This document shows positions 10,953-22,414 of a stretch of 64,000 nt of DNA, one piece after another. The notes below the pieces were generated by a model. That model searched no databases. It was not told the origin of the DNA and was given only the letters and a program-made list of their open reading frames with translations. The stretch's first letter is position 1. Every line of letters begins with the position of its first letter. Source of the DNA: JBBRHQ01 sp963725315 (GTDB lineage Bacteria > Actinomycetota > Thermoleophilia > Solirubrobacterales > 70-9); assembly GCA_963725315.1 (NCBI GenBank), contig CAVRYA010000005.1, forward strand, positions 1-64,000, given 5' to 3'. The translations under genes were made by a program, and so were the position numbers.

Positions 10953-13381
10953 ATGAAGAGCTCCACGGCCGACACCAGATGCCAGCCTGGCGGGGCGCCG
11001 GATCCGGGCTCGGGGCTGTCGCGATCTGGAGCGACCACAGCGCCGTTCGGCCCCACTCTGGCGCTGAGCATCGTCTTCGTCTACGCCGGCTTTCTCGCCG
11101 CGATGGGGGCGCTCCTGCTGGTCGATCACCCGGTCCCAATTCCCGGGCTCCCCCTGCAGCAGAACCAGGATGCCGAGACGCTCCTCTACCTGGGCTCCTT
11201 CGTGGTCATCCTGCCCATCTCGCTCGTGCTTGGCTCCCGCCTGGCCGATCGGATCGCCGCTGGTCCGAACGGTCCGGCGCTGTCGACCCTGACCGCCGCA
11301 CTGGGGGCGGGGCTGGCCCTGGCGCTGATCCTGGTCAAGGCGTCCGTGTTGTTCACCTGGGGCGACACCGTCGGAGTGGCGCTGGCCGCGGCGCTTGCCT
11401 GGTGGATCGCGGCGGCGGTCGCAATCCGGCGGGCGGCCCAGGCGCGCCCCTGGGAAGGCCTCTTGAACCTCGCCCCCGCAGCAGCCGCGGTCTGGGCCGC
11501 CTGCGGGGTGCTGAGCTTCATCGTCCTGCTCTGCCTGACGAACCTCGCTTCCGTGAGCCTTCTCGGCGCCGTGATCGGCGTCGCCCTGCTCGTTGCCGTT
11601 CTCGGCGCCTATGACCGTCTCCGCCCCCCTGCACTGGGCCGCGGCTGGCGGATCGCCATCGACGTCCTCCTGGTCGTCCTCATCCTCCTCGCGGTTCCCG
11701 ACCTGATCGTCGTCAGGCCCGAGCAGGCCCCCGGGAACCTTCCGATCTCGCTGCGAGACGTCGATCATCCAGTTCCACCAGAACTTCCTGCTCGGGCCGG
11801 CCAACGAGGTGCTCGCCGGGCGGCCGATGCTGGTCGACACCGCCTCGCAGTACGGCGTCGGCAGCATCTATCTGCTCGCCGGCTGGTTCAAGCTCGTCCC
11901 GATCGGCTACGGCACGCTCGGCTTCCTCAGCGGGGCTGCTCAGCGCTCTCGTCTTTCGCCGCCGGTTACTGCATCCTGCGGATCGCCGGTACCTCGCCGC
12001 CTGCTCGCGGCCTCGGCGCTCGTCGTCGCGAGTCGTCGCGCTCGTCTTCAACACCAGCCTACCCGATCGACTCGATCCCGCAGGACTCGACCCTGCGCTT
12101 CGGGCTGCCGATGGCGGCGCTCCTGGCGCTGGTCGCCGGCGAGCGCTGGCCCGCCCGGTAGCGGGCTGGCCTGGGGCTTCGCCCTGGCGGTGACCGGCCT
12201 CTCGTCGATCTGGTCGCTCGAGGCGTTCGCCTACACGTTGCTCGACGGTCGCGCGCGATGGCCTGCATGGAGGCCTGGCTGCTGCCGGCTGGCGGCGCGG
12301 CTCGCGCTGGCTCGTCCGGAGGGGCCTGGCTGATCGCGGCGGCCTGCGTCTTCGCCCACGCCTGTTCGCCGCTGGCCACCTTGGCGGCAGCCGGGCAGCT
12401 GCCGGACTGGGGCCAGTACCTCGCCTACCTGCGCGCCTTCCTGTTCGAGCCGGCTGGGCGACCTCAACTACGACTTCGCCCGCTGGTCGCCGGGCCTCGC
12501 CGTCGGCGCCGCATACCTGGCCTCCGCGGCGGCGATCGTCCTGCTCGCCACTCAGCGACTGCCGGATCTGCGTCGCGCCGAGCGCACCGCGATGTCATCG
12601 CGCTGACCGGCACCACCGCCTACGGGATCGCGATCTACAGCTACTTCGACAACCGCTCCACCGACTTCGCCCTGGTCGGCGTCGCCCTTCCGGCGCCTGC
12701 TCGTCGGCGCACTCTGGCTCAGCCTGCTCCTGCGCTCTCGAGCGATCGGCGAGCCGGCGGACCCGCGTCGGGGGGCTCGCCTTCGCCTCTCGGTCGCGGT
12801 GCTCCTCGTCTCGCCGTCGGCTGGTCCTCGATCGGCGAGCGCTATCCCGCACTCGGCGCTCGCCTACGCCATTCCCGGCGGCCAGTCTCTGCCGGAGCGC
12901 TGCACCGCCTCTGGCACCTGCCGCCGCTGAACACCCGACTCCCCCGAGGGGGAGCGCCTGCTGGAGCGCTACATGCCCGGCGAGCGCCGATCGCTCGTGC
13001 TGATCGACGCCGGACCTCGGCACCGAGATCCTGATCCGGAGCCGGCGCGGCAACGTCGCTGCCGATCGCCGCTCCCTGGCAGGACAGCTTCGTCGCCTCG
13101 CGAGCGCCTTCCCGGTCTGCGCGCGGCGTGGACGGTCTGCGTCCCGGCGATCGGATGCTGATCGACGAGCCGCGCGGAAGGCGTTCGCCGACTGTTCGAG
13201 CCGATCCGTCGATCGACCCGCTGAGCGAACTGCCGGCCCGGGCACTTTGCTCCGGTCGCCGGCCGAGCTGGCACCACTCCAGGTCTGGGCGCTGAAGCGG
13301 ATCGGCGAGCGCTTCGATCTGCGCACCGGTCCACCGCGGCGCCGACGGCCTCGAGGTCGTCGAGCTCGCTCCCCGCCCTGA
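10953..13381 (+). CDS. large multi-pass membrane protein of unknown function, heavily frameshifted
   Basis: The first 250 codons are clean and hold about eight hydrophobic helices (for example ALSIVFVYAGFLAAMGALLL and LALSLIVLLCLTN-like segments). From about 11750 the frame slips repeatedly, but coding sequence continues: FHQNFLLGPANEVLAGRP, VDTASQYGVGSIYLLAGW, TAYGIAIYSYFDNRS, then a soluble C-terminal part with MLIDEPR and VWALKRIGERFD. The layout (membrane helices, then a soluble tail) resembles membrane glycosyltransferases of the GT39/PMT kind, but I cannot name the family. Restored length is about 800 residues. The stop is uncertain (TGA at 13379-13381 if the last slip is as I read it). 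Neighbours point to surface glycan synthesis. Confidence 0.6.
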
Positions 13382-13406
13382 GCTCAGCCGGCGATCCCTG
13401 CGACGC

Positions 13407-14162
13407 TCAGGCCTTGAACTTGCGCGAGGGCACCAGCCCCGCGCGATGCAGCATCAGCCGCACGCCGGCCCAGAGCGTCTTCAGCCCGTAGACGGCGCCC
13501 TTCCTGAACCCGACCGAGGACGCCTCCTCGAAGTAGCGGCAGCGGGCCGGGACCTCCTTGATCGTGAAGCCGAAGTGCGAGGCCTGCATCAGCAGCTCGG
13601 AGTCGAAGGCGAAGTCGAGCGAGTTGCGCAGGAAGGGGACGGTGAGCAGCAGCCGCCGCGAGTAGGCGCGGTAGCCGGTGTGGGCCTCGGAGAGGTCGGT
13701 TCCCATCATCCGGTTCTCGATCGTCGGTCAGGAAGCGGTTGGCGACGAACTTCCAGCGCGGCATCCCGGCCGCCAGCGCGGCGCCGGGGATCAGCAGCCT
13801 CGAGCCGAGCACCAGGTCGGCCTCGCCGTTGATGATCGGCTCGACCATCTCCGGGATCAGCCCCGGCTCGTACTGGCCGTCGGGATGGAGCATCACGACG
13901 ACGTCGGCGTCGCGCTGCAGCGCCTCCATGTAGCAGGTCTTCTGGTTGCCGCCGTAGCCGACCTGGTGCGGGTGCCAGACCAGGTGCATCGGCAGCCGGC
14001 GGGCGAGGTCGCACGGTCTCGTCGGTGGAGGAGTCGTCGACCAGGATCACCTCGTCGACCTCGTCCTGGGGAATCTCGGCGAAGGTCCGCTCCAGGGTCG
14101 CCGCGGCCTGCCGCGCCGGCATCACGACGATGATCTTGGGCTTCGCGTCGCGGCTCAGCCAC
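13407..14162 (-). CDS. family 2 glycosyltransferase (dolichyl-phosphate-sugar synthase-like), frameshifted
   Basis: The product is a cytoplasmic GT-A glycosyltransferase. Successive segments in three frames read KIIVVMPARQAAATLERTF, then EVILVDDSSTDETV (nucleotide-sugar binding), then VVVMLHPDGQYEPGLIPEM with the DPD-like metal motif as HPDGQY, then LSEAHTGYRAYSRRLL and a C-terminal KTLWAGVRLMLHRAGL. Slips lie near 14150, 14010 and 13725. The GTG at 14162 has GGAGG upstream and overlaps the end of the preceding methyltransferase by 8 bases, suggesting coupled translation. An ATG at 14125 is the alternative start. No C-terminal membrane domain is seen. Confidence 0.8.
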
Positions 14163-15111
14163 GGCGGGCCTCCACGTAGACGGTGCCCGAGCGGCCCAGC
14201 GCGACCTCGACCGCCGAGCAGGCGAGCGGCGACGGGAAGCAGCAGCGACGCCGGCGGCGATCGCGGCGAGGCGCTGGCCGGTCGTCATCTCGGCGCTGCG
14301 GGCCGAGCGGCTGCCGCAGCGCCTGGTAGAGGCGCAGGTCCCCGGGCAGCGAGCCGACCAGGCCGTCGAGCCAGCCGATCACGATCTGCGCCCCGCGGAT
14401 CTGGGAGACCCGCTCGACCCGGAACCCGTTCCGCTCGAGGCCGGAGCGCAGCGAGCGCTGCGAGAGGTGGACGAGGTGGCGCGGGAAGGTCGAGGTGCAG
14501 CCAGCGGTCGCCGAAGACTCGGGCCTGGAGGCTGTCGCTGTTGGGAACCGCGACGAGCACCACGCCCCCCGGCATCAGCAGCCGCGCGGCCTCGCGGATC
14601 GCCCCCCCGGCGCCGGCAGGTGCTCGAGCGAGTGCCAGAAGACGACCGCGGCCCACTCGCCGTCCCCCTCGACCTCGGTCGAGCGAGGCGTCGCGGACGT
14701 CGGGGCCGGCTGGAGTCGCGCTCGAGGCCGAGGACGCGGCGCCCGCGGCGCGCAGCGCGTCGAGCAGCACTCCCTCGCCGGAGCCGACGTCGATCACCGG
14801 CCCCGGCGGCGCGATCTCGTCGATGCGGCGCGCGATCAGCGCCCGCGAGCGGCTGAAGAAGGCGTCGCCGAACAGCGCGAAGCGCCGCCCGGCCTGCGGC
14901 CGGTACCAGGTCCCGTAGGCGCGGTCGAGCTCCTCGGGCGAGGGCCAGGGGTCGGTGGTCGCGGCGCCGCAGTCGGGGCAGAGGACCCGGCCCGCGGAGC
15001 CTGGGCGCCCTGCCGTCGAGCGCGGCGCCGCACCAGACGCAGGTCTCGGTCGGCGAGCCCTCGCCCCAGACCAGCGGGAAGCGCTCGGCGGATTGGCTCA
15101 GCGGCAGGCAT
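14155..15111 (-). CDS. zinc-ribbon SAM methyltransferase with C-terminal hydrophobic tail, frameshifted
   Basis: The restored protein begins with a Cys-rich segment (TCVWCGAALDG, then LCPDCGAATTDPW), giving two CxxC pairs like a zinc ribbon. A Rossmann methyltransferase fold follows: VIDVGSGEGVLLDALRAAG for SAM binding and HSLEHLPAPGGAIREAARLL, then GGVVLVAVPNSDSLQARVFG. Such proteins often modify sugars in polysaccharide loci. The end is hydrophobic (AAIAAGVAAA, SPLACSAVEVALG), possibly one or two membrane helices. Slips occur just after the ATG at 15111 and near 14990, 14740, 14690, 14500 and 14320. The substrate cannot be assigned. Confidence 0.72.
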
Positions 15112-15115
15112 CGTG

Positions 15116-15883
15116 CTAGGCGCCGCGGGGTGCGGCAGATCGCGCAGAGGTCGAGCGCCTGCCTCGAGCCCGGTCTCGCGGAACTCGAAGTCGCCGACCT
15201 CGATCGCCTCGGCGCGCGGGTCGTCGTCGTGGCGGTAGCGGCGCAGCATCAGGTCGTAGAGGCGCTGGCGGCCCGCGCATCGTGCACCAGACGGCGCAGC
15301 CGCAGCGGGTCGAGCGCCAGCAGCCGGTCGAGCTTGCGGCGCTCCTCGTCGAAGAGCTCCATGTAGCGCTCCGAGCCGAACAGCCCCCTCAGCTCGACCG
15401 TCTCGAAGCGCGGCTCGCAGAGGCGGCGCAGCTCGTCCGGGTCGAACTCGATGTAGTGGTAGGGGTCGATGATCTCGTCGGGCCTGCCCAGCGTGAGCCG
15501 GTTCGGGGTGACGAAGATCGCGACGCCGTCGGGCTCGAGCACCCGCGCCACCTCGGCCACGACCCGCTCGGGGTCGGGCACGTGCTCGAGCGACTGCACC
15601 GAGAGCACCGAGGAGAAGCTCGCCGTCCTCGAAGGGCAGCTCGCGCATGTCGGCGACGACCGTCTCGCGGTCCTGCCCCGCGAGCGCCTCCGGCGTCGAT
15701 GTCGACGCCGACCGTCTCGCGCGGGGCGAGCAGGTGGTAGCTGTGGCCGACGCCGCAGCCGAGGTCGAGCAGCCGCCCGGGCCCGAGGAAGGGCTCGGAC
15801 AGCGCGTAGGCGGCGACGTGGCGCTGCCAGGTCGGGTTGAAGCCCCCGACCGGGCTGACGACGCGCTCGCCGGTGATCTTCAT
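15116..15883 (-). CDS. class I SAM-dependent methyltransferase, frameshifted
   Basis: The ATG at 15883 opens MKITGERVVSPVGGFNPTWQ; a longer start at 15922 is possible. The SAM-binding motif is LLDLGCGVGHSYHLLAP. The rest continues in another frame as VLSVQSLEHVPDPERVVAEV, then IFVTPNRLTLGRPDEIIDP and a helical C-terminus with ELFDEERRKLDRLLALDP. Slips occur near 15690, 15620 and 15280. It ends close to the next methyltransferase's start, so the two probably form one operon with the downstream glycosyltransferase. The substrate is unknown; the context suggests a sugar or glycolipid. Confidence 0.78.
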
Positions 15884-16032
15884 CGGCGGGCGCTGGCACG
15901 TTCGCGCATTGCAGGAATTCATCGGACATCAGGGCTGGCATCTTGGCAGCCTTTGGTCACAGCCGCTCCGCTCGGACGGGCAGCAACTAGGATCGCGCCG
16001 TCCGATGTGGGAAGGAAAGACAAGTCTCGGTC

Positions 16033-16844
16033 GTGCTGATGACCTACGCGGAGCGCGGGTCGATTCGGCGGCGTGATCGACGGGTTCTTCGACACCGGCG
16101 TGGTCGACGAGGTGCTCGTCGTCAACAACAACGCCGAGCCGGGGACCAGCGAGGAGGTCGCCGAGACCGCGCGCGATGGAGGTCTTCGAGACGCGAGCAG
16201 GGCTACGGATACGCGACCCGGCGGGGCCTGATCGAGGCCAGCGGCGACCTGGTCGTGCTGGCCGAGCCCGACGGCACCTTCCTGCCCGAGGACATCAGCA
16301 AGCTGCTCGTCTACAGCGACGAGTGCGACGCCGTCTTCGGCACCCGGACGACGCGGGAGCTGATCTGGCACGGCGCCAACATGAATTGGTTCCTGCGCTG
16401 GGGCAACTGGGGCGTGGCGAAGATGGTCGAGTTCCTCTTCAACACGACCCACCTCAGCGACGTCGGCTGCTCCTACCGGCTGTTCACGGCGCGAGATGGC
16501 CGACCGCATCGCCGAGCGAGATGACGGTCGGCGGCAACCACGCCGGGGCGGAGATCCTGCTGCTGACGATCACCTCGGGCTGCCGCTACATCGAGGTACC
16601 GGTCAACTACCTGCCCCGGGTCGGGGCCTCCTCGGCGACCGGTGATCCGATGGCGGCGCTGAGCATCGGCCTGCGGATGATCATCCTGATCCTCCGCTGG
16701 CGCCTGCGGGCTCCGCGGCGCCTGCCGAGGGCCGAGCGGCTGTATTCACCCCGATGCCGGCAGGCGGACCCGAAGCTCGGACTGGAAAACGGATCTGAGC
16801 CCCGGACTCGGCTACTTGGTCGGGCGCCGGTCCGGAGGGTCTGA
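16033..16844 (+). CDS. family 2 glycosyltransferase, frameshifted
   Basis: The segments in order are VVLMTYAERGSI, VIDGFFDTGVVDEVLVVNNN, then QGYGYATRRGLIEASGDLVV, LAEPDGTFLPEDISKLLVYS (donor and metal site, with EPDG) and VGCSYRLFTA. A C-terminal part YIEVPVNYLPRVGASSATGD is typical of GT2 polyprenol-phosphate sugar transferases. Slips are near 16060, 16178, 16195, 16490 and 16518. Some of these are single inserted A residues in gcg[a]gatg contexts. GTG 16033 is the first usable start; GGAAGGAAAG precedes it by about 13 bases. The last ~40 codons are doubtful, and a TGA near 16797 in another frame may be the true end. Confidence 0.75.
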
Positions 16845-18448
16845 GAACCAGCAGCTCGACCGGGTAGAGACCGCCGAACGCTCGCTGCGCCGAGATCCGG
16901 AACCGGGGGCGCAGCACGGTGCAGAACCTCCTTCATCGAGCCCCAGTCGGTCGCGCGGTGGCTGCCGACGACGAAGATGCGGCCCTCCGGTGCGCGACGC
17001 AGCGATCGTCTCCTGCGCGATCTGCTCGGGGCTAGCGACCGGATCGAACGCGGTGAAGGGATGGTTCCTGCTCCTGCGGAGCGCCAACGCGGACGATCTG
17101 GTAGCGGTCGGCCCAGGTCGACATCGAGCGGACTGAGCGGTCCGGGGCTGAACACCTGCTCAATGCACGACGTCTCGGGCCGGCTCGCCTGCGCCTCGAT
17201 CGACCTTCGCGGGTCCGTCGTAGTCGGGACGCTGCGCGATCTTCGCCCAGCATCTTCACCGCCCCGATCGCAAAGGCGACAAGCACCAGCGCGGTCGAGG
17301 CAAGCCCGGACCGTCGCGCCGGGGAGCGCTGGTCACGAGCGCGCCCGACCAAGCAGCGCACACCCGGGCCAGGCGGCGGCAAGGTTGCGGGTGCCGAACA
17401 GGTTGGTGGAGACGGCGCTGACGAGCGCCTCGCCGACCGGCGTCGCCAGCGCCAGGGCGAGGATCAGCGACCAGCTTGCGCTCGATCCGAGACGGGAGCT
17501 GGCGCCGGAGCGCTGACCCGACCGGCGAGCAAGGCGCCCACGCCGAGAGCGAATCCGAGCACCGATCAGGACCAGTGCGAGGTAGCCCGGCAGCTCGCTC
17601 AGCGGGATCAGCGCGTAGGCGTAACCGATCCGACCAATGGCTCGAGCGAGATTCGGATCGCCGTCCCAGGTGAACGGCTGAAGCAGCGGAGAGGATGTTC
17701 GGTGGTCGGAGAGTTGAGGTCGGCGATCGAACCCCGAGAGCCAGGGCAGGAAGGCGAGCGCGGCGCCGAGGTTGGCGAGCAGCACCGCGCGGCGGGCCGG
17801 CGGGATGCGCCCAGAGCGCCCAGAGCGCCTGCGCGGCGAGGGCGAAGGCGACGGTGTAGTGCGTGTACATCGCCGCGCAGGAGAAGGCGGCGTAGGCGAC
17901 CCACCAGCGCAGGCCCCCGCCCTCGACGGCGCGCAGCAGCGCACAGGGTCGAGGCGAGCAGCAGGGCGATCATCACCGCATAGCCCCGGGCCTCGGTCGA
18001 GTAGTAGATGAGGAAGGGGCTGAGGGTGACGAGCGCCGCCGCCGACCAACGCCGGCTCGCTCGCCCAACCGTCCGCGCCCCGAGCAGATAGGTGAGCGGG
18101 ATCGTCGCGGTCCCGGCGATCAGCGAGGGCAGCCGCAGCATCTCCGGCGTGAGCGGCGATCTGGGTCGTCAGCTTCGCCAGCAGGAAATAGAGCGGCGGG
18201 GTGATCTCGGCGTCGGTGTGGACGACGTCCCAGACGCCGCCGAAGCCGAGTGTGGTCGGTGACGACCCAGTAGGTGGACAGCTCGTCGCCGAAGAGGCTC
18301 TGGTCGAGCAGACGCGAGCCGAATCGCGAAGCCGATCGCGGTCAGCCCGGCGACGATCAGCAGCAGCGATCGAGAGCGGACGCCATGCCGGCTGCGAGCG
18401 CCGACCGCTCGGCCGACTCGCGGCAGTCGTGGTGTCGCTCGCGCTCAT
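16812..18448 (-). CDS. GT39-type membrane glycosyltransferase, heavily frameshifted
   Basis: The restored N-terminus has a membrane helix followed by SLFGDELSTYWVVT, the acidic DE motif of the first periplasmic loop in dolichyl-phosphate-mannose mannosyltransferase-like proteins, then EITPPLYFLLAKL, which is also typical. Next come helices such as TIPLTYLLGARTVGRA and SPFLIYYSTEARGYAVMIAL, then GYLALVLIGARI and SLILALALATPVGEAL. These enzymes move a sugar from a lipid carrier to an acceptor outside the membrane. At least eight slips break the frame. The stop at 16812-16814 is the most plausible end. The start is ATG 18448. Restored length is near 540 residues. Confidence 0.7.
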
Positions 18449-18472
18449 CGCCGCCTCGCCGGCAGCCGTCGC

Positions 18473-20098
18473 CTAGAAGAACGCCCCACCGCGGTACTCG
18501 CCGAAGACGTCGCGCATCGCGCCGCAGGTCTCGCCGATCGAGGCGCCGGCGCGCAGCGCCTCGCGGATCGGGTCGAGCAGGTTGACCTCGCCGCGGGCGG
18601 CGTCGCGCAGCTGCTCGAGCCGCGCCTCGACCGCGGCGGCGTCGCGGCTCGCCTTGAACTCGGCCAGCCGCTTCAGCTGGTGGTCCTCGGAGGCCTGATC
18701 GACGCGGAGGATGTCGACGTCGTCGACCGTGTCGGTGACGTAGCGGTTGACGCCGACGACGATGTCCTGGCCGGAGCGGTAGCGCTCGTGGTAGGAGGCG
18801 GCGGACTCCTCGATCTCGCGCTGCATGAAGTCGAGCGCCTCGACCGAGCCGCCCAGCTCCTCGACCTTCGCCATCAGCTCCTTGGCCCGCGCCTCGATCT
18901 CGTCGGTCAGCGACTCGACGAAGTAGGAGCCGGCGAAGGGGTCGACGGTGTCGGCGACCCCGGACTCGTGGGCGAGCACCTGCTGGGTGCGCAGGGCGAT
19001 CCGCGCCGAGCGCTCGGTGGGCAGCGCCAGCGCCTCGTCGAAGCCGTTGGTGTGCAGCGACTGGGTGCCGCCGGCGACCGCGGCGAACCCCTGCAGGGCG
19101 ACGCGGATGATGTTGACCTCGGGCTGCTGGGCCTGCAGGGTGACGCCGCCGGTCTGGGTGTGGAAGCGGATCTTCATCGAGCTCTCCTCGGTGGCGCCGA
19201 AGCGCTCGCGGACGATCTCCGCCCACATCCGCCGCACCGCGCGGAACTTGGCGACCTCCTGGAAGACGTTGTTGTGGCAGTTGAAGAAGAAGGCGAGGCG
19301 GGGGGCGAACTCGTCGATCCGCAGGCCCCGCTCGAGCGCCGCCTCGACGTAGGCGATCGCGTTGGAGAGGGTGAAGGCGACCTCCTGCACCGCCGAGCAG
19401 CCCTTCTCGCGGATGTGGTAGCCGGAGATCGAGATCGTGTTCCACTTCGGCACCCGGCGGTGGCAGTACTCGAAGATGTCGGTGGTCAGCCGCATGGTCG
19501 GCTCCGGCGGGTAGATGTAGTTGCCGCGGGCCATGTACTCCTTGAGCACGTCGTTCTGGACCGTGCCGCGCAGCTTCTCGGGCGCGACTCCCTGCTCCTC
19601 GCCGACCAGCTCGTAGAGGAGCAGCAGGATCGCCGCCGGGGCGTTGATCGTCATCGAGGTCGAGACCCCGTCGAGGGGGATCTGGTCGAAGCAGATCCGC
19701 ATGTCCTCGATCGTGTCGATCGGGACCCCGGTGCGCCCGACCTCGCCGCGGCAGAGCGGGTCGTCGGAGTCGCGGCCGAGCTGGGTCGGCAGGTCGAAGG
19801 CCATCGAGAGGCCGGTGGAGCCGTGCTCGATCAGGTACCGGTAGCGCTGGTTGGTGTCCTCGGCGCTGGCGAAGCCGGCGTACTGGCGCATCGTCCAGAG
19901 GCGGTCCCGGTACATGCGCTCGTGGATGCCGCGGGTGAACGGCGGCGAGCCCGGCTCGCCGAGGCGCTGCTCGAGGCCCGGGGCGACGTCGTCCTCGGTG
20001 TAGAGGGGCTCGATCTCGATCCCCGAGTCGGTGAAGACGCGCTCGTCGTCCGCCCCGACGAGCGGGGCGATGAAGCGGGTGTCGGTGTCCTCGGGCAT
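18473..20098 (-). CDS. methylmalonyl-CoA mutase, large (catalytic barrel) subunit
   Basis: This B12-dependent enzyme interconverts methylmalonyl-CoA and succinyl-CoA. The clean 541-residue frame holds the substrate-binding TIM barrel only; the C-terminal cobalamin-binding domain is absent, so a separate small B12 subunit is expected elsewhere. Key residues match the methylmalonyl rather than the isobutyryl type: Tyr in RQYAGFASAED (residue 73), Arg in KEYMARGNYIYPPEP, and His in ISISGYHIREKG. The ATG at 20098 opens MPEDTDTRFIAPLVG. A long open frame on the opposite strand is a GC-rich shadow. It follows the esterase with a 38-base gap. Confidence 0.93.
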   Translation of the reverse strand: MPEDTDTRFIAPLVGADDERVFTDSGIEIEPLYTEDDVAPGLEQRLGEPGSPPFTRGIHERMYRDRLWTMRQYAGFASAEDTNQRYRYLIEHGSTGLSMAFDLPTQLGRDSDDPLCRGEVGRTGVPIDTIEDMRICFDQIPLDGVSTSMTINAPAAILLLLYELVGEEQGVAPEKLRGTVQNDVLKEYMARGNYIYPPEPTMRLTTDIFEYCHRRVPKWNTISISGYHIREKGCSAVQEVAFTLSNAIAYVEAALERGLRIDEFAPRLAFFFNCHNNVFQEVAKFRAVRRMWAEIVRERFGATEESSMKIRFHTQTGGVTLQAQQPEVNIIRVALQGFAAVAGGTQSLHTNGFDEALALPTERSARIALRTQQVLAHESGVADTVDPFAGSYFVESLTDEIEARAKELMAKVEELGGSVEALDFMQREIEESAASYHERYRSGQDIVVGVNRYVTDTVDDVDILRVDQASEDHQLKRLAEFKASRDAAAVEARLEQLRDAARGEVNLLDPIREALRAGASIGETCGAMRDVFGEYRGGAFF

Positions 20099-20136
20099 CT
20101 GGCGGGAAGGATAGGTGCGGGGCGCCGTCGGCGAGC

Positions 20137-21196
20137 TCAGCCGCCGAGCCGGGCCCGGACCGCGGCGCAGAGGCGGCGCAGGGCGGCGTCGCAGGCGCGG
20201 CTGACCGCGCTCATGTTGATGAAGCCGTGGATCAGACCGCGGTGGATGTCGAGCTCGACCTCGACCCCGGCCTCGAGCAGGCGCCGGGCGTAGGCGATCC
20301 CCTCGTCGCGCAGCGGGTCGAAGCCGGCGACGGCGACGTAGGCCGGGGGCGAGGCCGGAGAGGTCCGGCGCCCGCAGCGGGGAGGCGACGGGGTCCTCGG
20401 CGCTGCGAGGGGTCGGCGAGGTAGTGGGCGATGTACCAGTCCATCTGCCTCTCGCTCGAGGTAGAAGCCGTCGCGGAAGAGCTCGTAGGAGCGGGCTCTT
20501 CGCGGCGAGGTCGGTGACCGGGTAGACGAGGGCCTGGAAGGCGGGCGGGACCGGGTCGGCCGCGGCGAGCCGGGCGACCACGGCGCTGAGGTTGCCGCCG
20601 GCGCTGTCGCCGCCGACCCCGATCCGGGCGGGGTCGGCACCCAGCTCGGCGGCGTGCTCGACCGCCCAGCGGAAGGCGGCCAGCGCGTCCTCGGCGGCCG
20701 CTGGAAAGGGGTCCTCCGGGGCGAGCCGGTAGTCGACCGAGAGCACCCGCACGCCGGAGTCGCGGGCGAGGATGCGCGAAGGTGGGCTCGTGGCTTTCGA
20801 GGCCGCCGAGGGTCCAGCCGCCGCCGTGGAAGGCGACCAGCAGGCCACCCGGGGTCGGCGGCGTCCTCGGGGACGTAGAGCCGCGCCTCGCGCGGGCCGC
20901 TCGGCCCCGGCGACGCTGAGCCGGCGCAGCTCGCCCAGCCGCGCCGGGGGCGCCGCCGTCAGCCGCGAGTCCTCGAGCAGCCGGCGGCGGGCCTCGACCA
21001 GCGGCAGCTCGTAGTACGGCGGCTCTCCCAGCCACTCCTCGAGGGCGAGGATCATCTGGATCTCGGGCTCGAGCCGCTGGCCGTCGATCAGGACCGGCGG
21101 CCCGGCGATCCGCTGCTGCGCCGGATCGCGGCAGGCGCCCGAGGCCGCGCAGCCCCAGCCGGTGGCGGGCACCAGGGCGGCGGGGATCCCCGGCAT
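20137..21196 (-). CDS. HSL-family alpha/beta hydrolase (esterase), frameshifted
   Basis: The hormone-sensitive-lipase family signature HGGGWTLGGLESHEP (oxyanion hole) lies near 20800, and the nucleophile motif GVGGDSAGGNLSAVVA lies near 20590. The C-terminal part LPPAYVAVAGFDPLRDEG, then GLIHGFINM carries the catalytic Asp and His. Slips near 20890, 20845, 20775, 20495, 20450, 20405 and 20355 scatter these over three frames. The N-terminus MPGIPAALVPATGWGC, then AGPPVLIDGQRLEPEIQ is clean, so ATG 21196 is kept, although the family core begins at the LIDGQ region. It probably hydrolyses short acyl esters; the natural substrate is unknown. Confidence 0.8.
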
Positions 21197-21205
21197 CCCG
21201 GCGGC

Positions 21206-22158
<953 letters not shown>

Positions 22159-22414
22159 CTGCCGCCCCCCAGGCGGAGGCGGGATTTCGCGCGCGGAGGA
22201 CCCATCGGGGTGCGGAATCTAGACAAGAGCGCCAGGAACCGGAGTCCGGGGCGGGGCAAGGGCGGAATTCTGCGCAATGAGCGAGCCTCGGGCGGTTCCC
22301 GCATTTTGCGGGTTTCTCCTTCACGGGCGGGGGCGAGATCGGCGGGGAGCCGGCGCTTTACCTGCAAATGCCGGACTCGATCCGAAGCCTCCGGGTGATA
22401 CAAGCAGGGATCGG

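Noticed and set aside
18680..20293. 537-codon plus-strand frame
   Set aside because: It is the antisense shadow of the intact methylmalonyl-CoA mutase gene and has no family resemblance.
22159..22414. Possible tRNA or small RNA in the gap before the sigma gene
   Set aside because: I saw no cloverleaf, no strong hairpin and no terminator in this 256-base gap. It probably holds only the promoters of the two divergent genes.
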